Assembly: GCA_913019905.1 (NCBI GenBank)
Contig: CAJVZD010000001.1
Location: 193,606 to 257,605 of the forward strand
Source of the DNA: an uncultured Cellvibrionales bacterium
GTDB taxonomy: Bacteria; Pseudomonadota; Gammaproteobacteria; Pseudomonadales; Dasaniaceae
Direction: 5' to 3'
DNA length: 64,000 bases
Part shown: piece after piece, positions 1 to 8,120 of the stretch
Layout: each line of letters begins with the position of its first letter
Numbering within the stretch: the first letter of the stretch is position 1
Notes under the pieces: generated by a model
Databases searched by the model: none
Seen by the model: only the letters and a program-made list of their open reading frames with translations
Told to the model about the DNA's origin: nothing
Translations under genes and position numbers: made by a program

Positions 1-131
1 GATTAATGAGTCAGCATCATCCGGACAAACTCATAGCACAGGGTGTTCCCGCCGACATGTTAAAACTAGCAACGGAAAAAGCACAGGAAATTCAAGTCGC
101 TTACGATTTGGTTAAGAACGCGAGAAAATAG
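1..131 (+). CDS. djlA: DjlA co-chaperone, C-terminal J-domain (partial)
   Basis: The window opens inside a coding frame (codons from base 3) that ends with TAG at 129-131. The roughly 42 visible residues contain HHPDKL, then [11 protein letters not shown] and a helix ending [13 protein letters not shown] is the J-domain motif that stimulates DnaK ATP hydrolysis, and the insert after it (K-L-x-A-x-G-x-P) is characteristic of the C-terminal J domain of DjlA, an inner-membrane-anchored DnaJ-like co-chaperone. The N-terminal membrane anchor and TerB-like region lie outside the window, so length and start cannot be judged. Confidence 0.85.
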   Translation, partial: LMSQHHPDKLIAQGVPADMLKLATEKAQEIQVAYDLVKNARK

Positions 132-168
132 TCATTATTGATAGCGCTATCTTTTACTTTTTTTAAAG

Positions 169-206
169 AAGTGCTGGCTATTACCGAGTGGTATTTGCCA
201 GCACTT
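169..206. repeat. 10-bp inverted repeat after djlA
   Basis: AAGTGCTGGC (169-178) is repeated in perfect inverted form as GCCAGCACTT (197-206) with an 18-nt loop. It lies 38 bp after the djlA stop. There is no clear T-run on either side, so it may be a weak transcription end or mRNA-stabilising hairpin rather than a canonical terminator. Confidence 0.4.
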
Positions 207-314
207 ATTGGGTCTAACCAATGCCACTTAGTTGGCACTAAAAAGGAGTCCATGAATATTTCAGCGTTCTCAATGGCCGTATGGGCCAAGGGTGACACCT
301 CCCTGTGCCATTTC

Positions 315-357
315 GTCGACCAGAAAAATGTCTGATACTACATTTTTCAGGATCGAC
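315..357 (-). terminator. Interrupted stem-loop after the ABM gene
   Basis: GAAAAATG (323-330) pairs perfectly with CATTTTTC (341-348), and an outer GTCGA (315-319) pairs with TCGAC (353-357). The structure begins just beyond the stop codon of the minus-strand monooxygenase gene at 361. It lacks a U-tract, so its role as a terminator is inferred from position only. Confidence 0.35.
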
Positions 358-360
358 TAC

Positions 361-651
361 TTAAACAGCATCCATCACTTCGATTTCTGGTGCTCCCGCC
401 ATGCAAGCACCCATTTTAGCGCCTAAGCTGCGGAAATGGTCGGTTTTACCGTGTGCCGCCAGCGACTCTTCGTCGGCATATTGCTCGAGCACTATATAGG
501 TCTGGGGATCAGTTCGGGACTTGTGTAAGGCGTAAAAATTACAACCGCTCTCTTGGGTATTAACGGCTTCCATCAATTCGGTAAATATGGCTTCGAACTC
601 TTCGTTTTTCCCGTCTTGAATTTTTAGTTTTGCGGTGACTCCAATAGCCAT
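361..651 (-). CDS. Antibiotic biosynthesis monooxygenase (ABM) family protein, YgiN-like
   Basis: This 96-residue protein has the size and pattern of a single ABM ferredoxin-like domain (dimeric alpha+beta barrel): MAIGVTAKLKIQDGKNEEFE, a central ESGCNFYALHKS strand, then a QYADEESLAAH segment typical of YgiN-type quinol monooxygenases. Family members are cytoplasmic homodimers that oxidise quinols or act without a cofactor on small substrates; the substrate here cannot be read from sequence. It is a single-gene unit, 133 bp away from the Hsp70 gene upstream on the same strand. The ATG start is preceded by an AGGAAA-type ribosome site. Confidence 0.8.
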   Translation of the reverse strand: MAIGVTAKLKIQDGKNEEFEAIFTELMEAVNTQESGCNFYALHKSRTDPQTYIVLEQYADEESLAAHGKTDHFRSLGAKMGACMAGAPEIEVMDAV

Positions 652-784
652 GGTATTTCCTCATTTTATTAAAAATTTAATTACTAGCTGCTAATCTATT
701 TCTAGGCAAAGCTGCCAATTTGATTGTGGACACCGGAGTGTGCCACTAGTCTTTGTTTTTGTCAGCAATAAATCTGCAGAAAAT

Positions 785-2161
785 TTAGCTAAAAAGACGT
801 TTTGCCCAAACAGTTAAACCGGCGGCAACGCTACCGAAATGATCGCCATCGACCACTTTAATAGCGCCTAGTTTTTTCTCGATCGCAGCTCTAATAACGG
901 GTGATTTCGCAGAGCCACCAGTGAGATAGATTAAGTCAGGCTGACATGCGGCTTGCGTAATGGCGTCATCGATAAGATTCATTACTTTATTTAGGGGGCT
1001 CTCTATCGATTCTTCAAATTCTCTTAGCCGGATGTCACAGCTAAGCCCCGGTTCAATGAAATCTAAGGAAAGTTGTTCTAGTTGTTTGTCTGATAACGCT
1101 ATTTTTGCCAACTCTGCGCCCCTGACCAGTTGATAGTTTTGTTTTTCTTTGCGTAATTTAATGAATCGTTGCAAGAGTGTGGGTTCGCTGGTATCAACGA
1201 GTAAGCGCTGCAAACTAAGGCCCGTTTGCTGACTGTTAAAAATGGTTTGGGCGCCAACGTCGTTGGTACTGACGGCATGCCAAAAGGGCTGTGTTGGCAT
1301 TGGTAAGCCGTTCTTAAGGGTGGAATTCATGCCGAATAAGGGCATCAACGCTGTGGCAGCTAACTGAATATCCATATCGTTACCACCAATGCGCTCGCCG
1401 CTATGGCCCAGAAAATCGATTGCACGTTCATTGCGGTTGCGTCGACCGGGACCCATCAATACCATAGCGCAGTCAGTCGTACCGCCACCAATATCTACAA
1501 CTAATACCGTTTTATCTTCGGTTAAGCTTATTTCGAAATCCAGTCCCGCCGCCAGCGGTTCGTATAAAAACTCTACGGACTTAAAACCCGCTCTCTTCGC
1601 TGAAATATCAAGAATTTCAATCGCTTGCCGATTACTGTCTTTAGCATTGATACCTTGAAAATTGACCGGCCGGCCAACAACCGCATGCGTGATCGTTTCA
1701 TCTAACTGAAGCTCCGCTCTATGCTTGATACCCTGCATCATAGCTGTAACAATATCTTCAAAAAAGTGCACGAACTCTTTGCGCAAACCACTGGCACCCA
1801 AAAAAGATTTTGGTGATTTGACGAAATATCCTTCACCGGGCAAGTCGAGGTATTGGCCAAAAGCCTCCGTTCCTAAAAAGACCGTTTGTTCCGCGGTGTT
1901 GATGTTTTCTTCACGTCTTATCCTCTGTGCTTGTGCCAGAGCGTTAGTACGAAGATCAATATAATTTGATTGTTCTGTCTTGTTGCCAATATTGTGTCCG
2001 ACAGATTCACATATTAACTCGCGCTCGGTCGCGTAAAGTACCGAAGGCATAAAGGCACGTCCCTGATCGATAGGCAGTAGCTCGGCACTCGCTACACCGT
2101 TGGATTCGTGCATGATGCCTATCGCGCAATTAGACGTACCGTAATCAAAGCCTGCAAACAT
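785..2161 (-). CDS. YegD-like Hsp70-family chaperone (ATPase domain)
   Basis: 458 residues, close to E. coli YegD (about 450). The N-terminus FAGFDYGTSNCAIGIM is the phosphate-1 loop of the actin/Hsp70 fold, VLVVDIGGGTTDCAM (about residue 220) is phosphate-2, and YLTGGSAKSPVIRAA (about 415) is the adenosine motif. A full C-terminal peptide-binding domain as in DnaK is absent, as is usual for YegD. The protein probably acts as a cytoplasmic ATP-dependent chaperone of unknown clientele. It stands alone, followed by the ABM gene on the same strand. Confidence 0.85.
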   Translation of the reverse strand: MFAGFDYGTSNCAIGIMHESNGVASAELLPIDQGRAFMPSVLYATERELICESVGHNIGNKTEQSNYIDLRTNALAQAQRIRREENINTAEQTVFLGTEAFGQYLDLPGEGYFVKSPKSFLGASGLRKEFVHFFEDIVTAMMQGIKHRAELQLDETITHAVVGRPVNFQGINAKDSNRQAIEILDISAKRAGFKSVEFLYEPLAAGLDFEISLTEDKTVLVVDIGGGTTDCAMVLMGPGRRNRNERAIDFLGHSGERIGGNDMDIQLAATALMPLFGMNSTLKNGLPMPTQPFWHAVSTNDVGAQTIFNSQQTGLSLQRLLVDTSEPTLLQRFIKLRKEKQNYQLVRGAELAKIALSDKQLEQLSLDFIEPGLSCDIRLREFEESIESPLNKVMNLIDDAITQAACQPDLIYLTGGSAKSPVIRAAIEKKLGAIKVVDGDHFGSVAAGLTVWAKRLFS

Positions 2162-2703
2162 TAGGTTCCTCTTGTAAACTCTTGGAAATCGACGGTACTG
2201 TCCGACATCGGATGGAAAATAGCTGAAAGTGAGCTGTTAACACAGCTGGAATATGGTTTCGGAGAAGGTTGCGAAAAATAGCATATTGGTACTCGGGAGG
2301 CTAGTCGCTATTGCGGCGTATTTGAAGCCCGCCGGTCTAAAACTTACAACTACGAGATTTATTAAACGAATTGGATAAAAACCGTCGAATTAATACGGGC
2401 AGCACCCCGTTAATCCTATGCACCGGCGCTTACCTAATAGACCTTACTTTATACCCCGCCGAATATCGTCGCACTCCCGCACTCCGATAATGTCAGCGCT
2501 ATCGGTTTTCGCAGATGTGCCTCCTTATCGACTGGTGGCCATTGTTAAAACCCTTACTTTTTTAGCCTTACGGACGCAAGTATTGGGAAGTTTGTTTAAG
2601 ATTCATTCCACCAGTACACTATTGACTTATCGATGACAAATTGAGTCCATAAAAATCAGGGGTGCCGAAGCTGGTCGCAGCTTTCGTAGGAGAACACAGT
2701 TGT
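2162..2703. other. Intergenic spacer upstream of the Hsp70 gene
   Basis: The stretch between the divergent Hsp70 and TauD genes has no convincing gene. Short open frames, such as one at 2418-2636, lack a family resemblance and a good ribosome site. It presumably holds the Hsp70 promoter, but no clear -35/-10 pair or heat-shock (CIRCE or sigma-32) box was recognised. Confidence 0.5.
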
Positions 2704-2739
2704 GATCTACAGTAGTTACCTGATCTACTGTAGTTACCT
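2704..2739 (+). repeat. Two 18-bp tandem repeats
   Basis: GATCTACAGTAGTTACCT (2704-2721) is followed directly by GATCTACTGTAGTTACCT (2722-2739), identical at 17 of 18 positions. Each copy carries GTTACC. The pair is followed two bases later by a second, unrelated tandem array, and both lie about 120-195 bp before the TauD gene start. Confidence 0.85.
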
Positions 2740-2741
2740 GT

Positions 2742-2780
2742 TGTAACAATCTAGTGTAACAATCTAGTGTAACAATCTAG
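2742..2780 (+). repeat. Three perfect 13-bp tandem repeats
   Basis: TGTAACAATCTAG occurs three times head to tail without a mismatch (2742-2754, 2755-2767, 2768-2780). Degenerate continuation (CAGTAATTTATTCTAG) follows. The spacing is not a multiple of a helical turn (13 bp), so replication slippage is as plausible as an operator array. Confidence 0.9.
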
Positions 2781-2898
2781 TGCAGTAATTTATTCTAGTA
2801 ATCTATTGTTTTAGGATCGTAGGCATCGACAATGGATGACTGAAGAACAAGGACTATTTTAAATAACCTTAAACGCCAAAAATTAGGGTAGAAGTAAT

Positions 2899-3759
2899 AT
2901 GAACGATGATATTGCACTCCAAATAACGCCTTCGGCTGTTGGTTTGGGCGCTGAAATTTCCGGTGTCGATTTGAATTCATCACTGAGTGAAAAGGCCATT
3001 TTGGAAATCAAGAAGGCCTGGTTTGACAGCGGCGTGGTTTTTTTTCCGAATCAGGATCTAAATCCATCGTCCTTAGAAAAATTTACCTTAGCTATTGGTG
3101 AGTATGGAAAAACAGATTTTATCGTGCCAATGGATGGTCACCCCAATGTGCTTGAATTGCGCAGAGAACCCACTGAAACAGCTTCCCATTTTGGTGCGAG
3201 TTGGCACTCGGACTATTCGTTTCAAGAGAGCCCACCCGCAGCCACAATTCTCTTTGGTCATATCATACCTCCCGTTGGCGGCGATACACTATTCGCCGAC
3301 GGACGCGCCGCCTATTTAGCGCTTTCCGAAAAAATGCAGGACTTTTTGGCGGGATTGAATGGAATACACAGCGCTGCCCTTCCGTATGCTAAAGATGGTT
3401 TTTTCGGTAAAGATGACGATCCGTCGCGCAGCTTGAAAATCATTCCATCAGACAGAGCTAAAGAGTGCCAAACACATCCGATCATTCGCACCCATCCTGA
3501 TACCGGTGAGAAAATATTGTGGTTGAGTCGCAATTACACATTGGGCATTGAGGGCTTGCATGAAGACGAAAGTAAGCTATTGCTCAATTTCCTGTGTGAT
3601 TTCAGTACAAAAGAAGAGTTTGTCTATCGGCATAAATGGCAAAAAAATATGTTGACTATGTGGGACAATCGCCGAGTGCAGCATTTTGCCGATGGCGGCT
3701 TTGACGGACAGCGTCGAGTGATGTGGCGCACGACAGTTGCCGGAACTGTCCCCGTTTAA
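2899..3759 (+). CDS. TauD/TfdA-family Fe(II)/2-oxoglutarate dioxygenase
   Basis: 286 residues, the usual TauD length. The facial-triad ligands are visible as H103-x-D105 (WHSDYSF) and H262 (RRVQHFAD), with the 2-oxoglutarate-binding arginine in the following RRVMWRTTV. The segment HPIIRTHPDTGEK and GGDTLFAD are also family hallmarks. Such enzymes hydroxylate small molecules such as taurine, alkyl sulfates, chlorophenoxyacids or carnitine precursors; the substrate cannot be assigned. It heads an apparent three-gene operon with a crotonase 46 bp downstream and a CoA-binding protein. The repeat cluster upstream may affect its promoter. Confidence 0.88.
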   Translation: MNDDIALQITPSAVGLGAEISGVDLNSSLSEKAILEIKKAWFDSGVVFFPNQDLNPSSLEKFTLAIGEYGKTDFIVPMDGHPNVLELRREPTETASHFGASWHSDYSFQESPPAATILFGHIIPPVGGDTLFADGRAAYLALSEKMQDFLAGLNGIHSAALPYAKDGFFGKDDDPSRSLKIIPSDRAKECQTHPIIRTHPDTGEKILWLSRNYTLGIEGLHEDESKLLLNFLCDFSTKEEFVYRHKWQKNMLTMWDNRRVQHFADGGFDGQRRVMWRTTVAGTVPV

Positions 3760-3805
3760 GTCTGACCTCAAGAATTGAAATTATCAATTTCGGTGTGGAG
3801 TAATT

Positions 3806-4591
3806 ATGGAAAATTCAGCAAAAGAAAATCAAGAACCCTATTTACAGGTCGAAAACTCAGGCCGAGTGCAATGGCTTTTTTTGAATAGAGCAAAGACTCG
3901 TAATACGCTTTCCCTCGAAATGATTCGTACCTTAAAAAACGCTTTAGAAGCAGCATATAACGATAGTGCTATAGGTGTTGTGGTTATCGCGGCACACGGC
4001 CCGGTTTTTAGTGCGGGCCACGACCTGCATGAAATGCAAAGCCAACAGCGAGAAGTCCTGATCCATTGCGCTGACATGATGATGAGCATTGTTCATGGAG
4101 CCAAGCCGGTCATTGCTTGTGTAGCGGGAATAGCAACAGCCGGTGGTTGCCAATTGGTATCGTCTTGTGATCTTGCGATAGCTTCAGAAGAAGCACAGTT
4201 TTGTACTCCGGGAGTTAACAACGGCGGGTTTTGCACCACGCCATTAGTTGGTATTGGAAGGAAAGTTCAACGCAAACACGCTATGGAGCTGGCGTTAACC
4301 GGTGACATGTTTTCGGCTCAGGATGCCTGGCGTTTTGGTTTGGTTAACAGAGTCATAGCACCCGATTTGCTTGTTATTGAAACTGAAAAACTTGCGCAAA
4401 AAATCGCGTCTAAATCGAACGTCGCTATCGAGTTAGGAAAAAAAGCGTTTTACCAACAGGTTGATATGCCGATTGAAGAAGCCTACGTATTTGCAACAGA
4501 AAAAATGATTGAAGCTCATAATACCGAGGATTCCGCCGAGGGCATTAAGGCCTTTTTTGAAAAACGTAAACCGCACTGGAGTGGACGTTGA
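3806..4591 (+). CDS. Crotonase-superfamily protein, ECHDC3-like, catalytic glutamates replaced
   Basis: 261 residues with a complete crotonase fold: the first oxyanion-hole segment VFSAGHDLHEM and the second GIATAGGCQLVSSCDLAIA. This pattern resembles the ECHDC3 subgroup. Both acid positions that catalyse hydration in classical enoyl-CoA hydratase are changed: the GxCEL glutamate is Q (GGCQL) and the PEI glutamate is G (TPGVNNGGF). Hydratase activity is therefore doubtful, and a different CoA-ester reaction or a binding role is more likely. The ATG at 3806 follows GGTGTGGAG at good distance. Its TGA overlaps the next gene. Confidence 0.85.
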   Translation: MENSAKENQEPYLQVENSGRVQWLFLNRAKTRNTLSLEMIRTLKNALEAAYNDSAIGVVVIAAHGPVFSAGHDLHEMQSQQREVLIHCADMMMSIVHGAKPVIACVAGIATAGGCQLVSSCDLAIASEEAQFCTPGVNNGGFCTTPLVGIGRKVQRKHAMELALTGDMFSAQDAWRFGLVNRVIAPDLLVIETEKLAQKIASKSNVAIELGKKAFYQQVDMPIEEAYVFATEKMIEAHNTEDSAEGIKAFFEKRKPHWSGR

Positions 4592-5025
4592 GTTTTATGC
4601 CATCGAAGATAGACATCAATATTGCTGAACTTTTACAAACGACTAAAACTATTGCCTTAGAAATTGCCAGCCCTAAACAGCATAGAGACTCGAACAAGAT
4701 TTTGCGTTTTTTGCTCGACTACGGGTATGACGTCTATCCGATTAATCCCGCGCACGAGGGCATCCAGATTGCAGGGCGGAAAGTCTACGGAAGTCTTTCC
4801 GATGTGCCGGTTCCCATCGATCTTGTCGACATTTTTCGACGGTCTGATGGCGTTACACCGATTGTTAGTGAGGCGATTGAACTCAACGTCAAAGCTGTCT
4901 GGATGCAACTGGGCGTTATTAACGAAGAGGCAGCTGCTCTCGCTAAAGCGGCAGGTCTGCAAGTGGTGATGGACCGATGCCCGGCCATAGACATTCCGCG
5001 CTATCAATCTTTAGGTTTATTGTAA
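4588..5025 (+). CDS. CoA-binding domain protein, YccU-like
   Basis: 145 residues forming a single Rossmann CoA-binding domain: KTIALEIASPKQHRDSNKI at the start, a VYPINPAHEG strand, VDIFRRSD, and a C-terminal VMDRCPAIDI that is the YccU-type signature. The protein probably binds CoA or acyl-CoA in the cytoplasm; no reaction is known. The TTG at 4588 overlaps the crotonase stop (TTGA) and has GGAG at 4578-4581, six bases upstream, so it is preferred to the ATG at 4597, which lies 15 bases from that site. The overlap implies translational coupling with the crotonase. Confidence 0.85.
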   Translation: MSFMPSKIDINIAELLQTTKTIALEIASPKQHRDSNKILRFLLDYGYDVYPINPAHEGIQIAGRKVYGSLSDVPVPIDLVDIFRRSDGVTPIVSEAIELNVKAVWMQLGVINEEAAALAKAAGLQVVMDRCPAIDIPRYQSLGLL

Positions 5026-5454
5026 AAATCCCTAAAACGCGTAGCCGCTTTCATCGTCTCTTATCACTAGTGCGGACTGTCCATGGCGAGTCGTTGCCTG
5101 CTTCCGTATTTCTCCGGACAAAAAGAGGCCGTTGGCTTTGATTTATCGTGACGTGAGTTCTGACATGGAAGGTTTGTCTTCGGCATTGCTACCGCGAGAT
5201 AGATATTCGGTGATTTTGAGAAATGAGTGCTTAAAACCGTCACATTCTAACTAGTGAGTGATTTTCCTGAAATAGTTAGGCGTCGGTTTTTCGGTTTGGG
5301 GCGTTAAATATTCGAATGCTGGTAACATGATTACGAAATGGTCCCTTGTTTTATGAAGTTGCTTAAACCGGCTTTTTAGACGTTTAGGATAGACTTGGCT
5401 AAGGCTCAATTATTGCCATCCAGTTCAGAAAAATAAACACGAAGGAGTAGAACT
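5026..5454. other. Intergenic spacer
   Basis: No open frame with a recognisable product, tRNA or strong hairpin terminator was seen between the CoA-binding gene and the quinone oxidoreductase gene. The last bases carry the AAGGAG ribosome site (5442-5447) of the next gene. A promoter must lie here, but none was identified with confidence. Confidence 0.5.
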
Positions 5455-6429
5455 TTGAAAGCTATTCGCCAGTATACTTTTGGAGAACCCGACGTTCTAC
5501 AAATCGACGAAGTCCCGGATCCCCAGGCGGGAATCGGTCAAGTCGTCGTACGCTTGCATGCTATTGGCATTAATCCCGTTGAAACCTATATTCGGGCGGG
5601 AATTTATCCCAAGCCTCCCACGCCCTTTTGTCCTGGCAACGATGGTGCGGGGATCATAGAAAGTATTGGAGAAAATGTTACTGAGGTCGCTGTCGGGGCT
5701 CGGGTATATATCGCCGGGTCGGTCAGCGGAACCTATGCCGAAAAGGCCTTGTGTGATGTTTCTAATGTCCATCATTTGCCGGAGCGAACGTACTTCGCAC
5801 AGGGCGCAGCAATCAACGTGCCTTATGCAACTGCGTATCAGGCACTGTTCAACCGCGGCCGAGCTGAAGCTGGAGAAATCGTATTGGTACACGGCGCCAG
5901 TGGCGGCGTGGGTATTGCTGCGGTACAACTAGCGCGCGCAGCGGGTTTACAGGTCATCGGCACGGCCGGCACCGACCGAGGACTCGACTTGGTCCTGTCC
6001 CAAGGTGCGAATTACGCTTTAGATCATACTAAAGAAGGTTATTTGGATAAGCTGTCAAAGCTCACCGCTGGCAAAGGAGTCGATCTAATATTGGAAATGC
6101 TGGCCAATGTCAATCTGGGTAACGACCTTAATTTTTTAGCACGGGGCGGTCGTGTCGTACTCATTGGTAATCGTGGAGAGAATAACCAAGGCATTGTTGA
6201 AATTAATCCAAGAGCGGTGATGGGAAGAGACGCCGACATATTGGGCATGACGCTCTATAATGCCTCGGCTTCGCAACTACGAAGCCTGCACGCTGCGATT
6301 GTTGCCGGTTTGGAAAACGGCACCTTACAACCGGTTATTGGTCAGGAGTTTTCTCTGGACGCCGCCGCCGACGCACATCGTGCCGTGATCGACAATCGAG
6401 CCTATGGAAAGATAGTGTTAATTCCATGA
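5455..6429 (+). CDS. NADPH:quinone oxidoreductase, zeta-crystallin-like MDR
   Basis: 324 residues, the standard length for Qor-type medium-chain dehydrogenase/reductases without zinc. The N-terminal GroES-like domain has GINPVETYIRAG and PGNDGAGIIESIG, and the NADPH-binding Rossmann motif VLVHGASGGVGIAAVQLA lies near residue 145. It likely reduces quinones or enones with NADPH in the cytoplasm. The start is TTG at 5455: AAGGAG at 5442-5447 sits seven bases upstream and no closer ATG exists. It is a separate transcription unit from the preceding cassette. Confidence 0.88.
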   Translation: MKAIRQYTFGEPDVLQIDEVPDPQAGIGQVVVRLHAIGINPVETYIRAGIYPKPPTPFCPGNDGAGIIESIGENVTEVAVGARVYIAGSVSGTYAEKALCDVSNVHHLPERTYFAQGAAINVPYATAYQALFNRGRAEAGEIVLVHGASGGVGIAAVQLARAAGLQVIGTAGTDRGLDLVLSQGANYALDHTKEGYLDKLSKLTAGKGVDLILEMLANVNLGNDLNFLARGGRVVLIGNRGENNQGIVEINPRAVMGRDADILGMTLYNASASQLRSLHAAIVAGLENGTLQPVIGQEFSLDAAADAHRAVIDNRAYGKIVLIP

Positions 6430-6632
6430 CCAACTATCCTTAGTGTTTTTCGCAAGAGAGCTCACATAAGCGGGCCACATCTTTAATACTTGGAGAGGGC
6501 CGGCTTCGAGTAAGAATGGCGATGAGATTTTAATCAAAAGAAACAAGGTAATAGTGACATGTTCCATCCAAAGGCACGCAGCCTGCAACTTCGATCTCTC
6601 CGCCATTCAGCACTCGCTGGTGAGTGTTCGCG

Positions 6633-7856
6633 ATGAACAAATCTGCATTATTGTTCATATTTTTCACGGCTTTATTAGATTCGATTGGCTTCGGGATCAT
6701 CATCCCAGTATTACCCAGCCTTCTTACCGAAATTACCGGTGAAACACTATCGGTAACCGTGCGCTATAGCGGCTGGTTAATGTTTGTTTTCGCGATCATG
6801 CAGTTTTTCCTTTCCCCTCTTGTTGGGAACCTTTCCGACCGCTTTGGGAGAAGACCCGTTTTATTGCTATCGCTTTTTGTTATGGGTGTGAACTATATCG
6901 TTATGGGTTCTGCTGAAAGTCTATTCGTTTTGTTCATAGGTAGAATAATCTCCGGCCTGGGTGCCTCGACAATGAGCACCTGCAATGCCTATATTGCCGA
7001 TATTAGTCCAATGGAGCAGCGTGCCCAGAATTTCGGCGTCATCGGCGCCGCTTTTGGTATGGGTTTTGTCATCGGTCCGGTTATTGGTGGCTTCCTTGGA
7101 GAATATGGCTTGCGTGTACCTTTCTATGCAGCGGCCATCATTACCTTCTCGAATATGTTGTTTGGGTTTTTAGTTTTAAAGGAGTCTTTGAGTAAAGAGA
7201 ATAGACGGCCGTTTGAGCTAAAACGTTCGAACCCCATTGGTACCTTGCTTCAGCTGCGGGTTTTTCCTGTTGTGATGGGAATCCTGAGTGTCATGTTTCT
7301 TATTAACTTGGGCCATCATGTTCTGCCGGCGACTTGGAGCTTTTGGGCGATTGAAAAATTCGACTGGTCGCCAAAAGAGATTGGCTATTCTCTGGGTTTT
7401 ATTGGTATTGGAATGGTGTTGGTGCAGGGTTTTCTCATTCGCTGGGTGTTGCCTAAAGTGGGTATACGCTTGGCGGGTATGGTCGGCATGTGTTTTAGTA
7501 TTACCGCCTATATGGGGTATGCATTGGCCAGTCAATCGTGGATGGTATACGTCGCCTTGGTGCCAGGAGCACTGGCAGGTTTAAGCGGCCCTGCTATGCA
7601 GGGTATTGCATCAAGTCAGGTCGGCGCAGATCAGCAAGGGGAATTGCAGGGTGGTCTGGCGAGCATGATGAGCCTGACGTCTATTATCAGCCCTTTGATG
7701 ATGACGCAAATATTTGGTTTCTTTACCTCGTCTGAAGCACCGGTTTATTTTCCTGGGGCGGCCTTTATGCTGGCTGCGATTCTCACACTCGTTGCACTAT
7801 TATTGTTTGTCAAAGCGACGGTTGGTATTCCTCGACATTTGCCCAGTGACAGTTAG
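6633..7856 (+). CDS. MFS transporter of the TetA/tetracycline-efflux type
   Basis: About 407 residues with twelve predicted membrane segments. The first helix has the TetA-like [15 protein letters not shown], the cytoplasmic loop 2-3 motif A is [14 protein letters not shown], and motif C of drug/H+ antiporters appears as [15 protein letters not shown]. It is an inner-membrane proton-driven exporter; the substrate is unknown. The ATG at 6633 is preferred over GTG at 6624 because GGTGAG (6619-6624) lies eight bases before the ATG and overlaps the GTG. A MATE exporter gene follows 264 bp downstream. Confidence 0.85.
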   Translation: MNKSALLFIFFTALLDSIGFGIIIPVLPSLLTEITGETLSVTVRYSGWLMFVFAIMQFFLSPLVGNLSDRFGRRPVLLLSLFVMGVNYIVMGSAESLFVLFIGRIISGLGASTMSTCNAYIADISPMEQRAQNFGVIGAAFGMGFVIGPVIGGFLGEYGLRVPFYAAAIITFSNMLFGFLVLKESLSKENRRPFELKRSNPIGTLLQLRVFPVVMGILSVMFLINLGHHVLPATWSFWAIEKFDWSPKEIGYSLGFIGIGMVLVQGFLIRWVLPKVGIRLAGMVGMCFSITAYMGYALASQSWMVYVALVPGALAGLSGPAMQGIASSQVGADQQGELQGGLASMMSLTSIISPLMMTQIFGFFTSSEAPVYFPGAAFMLAAILTLVALLLFVKATVGIPRHLPSDS

Positions 7857-8120
7857 TCAGTTATCCCTATCACTTATCGTGATCTAGTGATATTTCTTCT
7901 GCCGGCGTATTCGCATTCGGAATACATCAGTGATTAAGTCGCGCTGCCGGTTTGGACTTTACGAGAATGATGGTGTTTTCATTTTTGATAAGCTTGCAGA
8001 ATCTCTGACAACGGCACAGTTTTCGGAAAAGCTGTACTCATTTGCGGTTTATAATAGAGCCGAACTATTCCCGAGTCCGCAACCGACTCTGCCCCACTAT
8101 TTTTAAACAGCGGTAAGAAA

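Noticed and set aside
138..335. 65-codon frames on both strands after djlA
   Set aside because: Low-quality overlapping frames spanning inverted repeats; no family or ribosome-site support.
2418..2636. 72-codon open frame in the Hsp70/TauD spacer
   Set aside because: No family resemblance and no ribosome site; composition is typical of chance frames.
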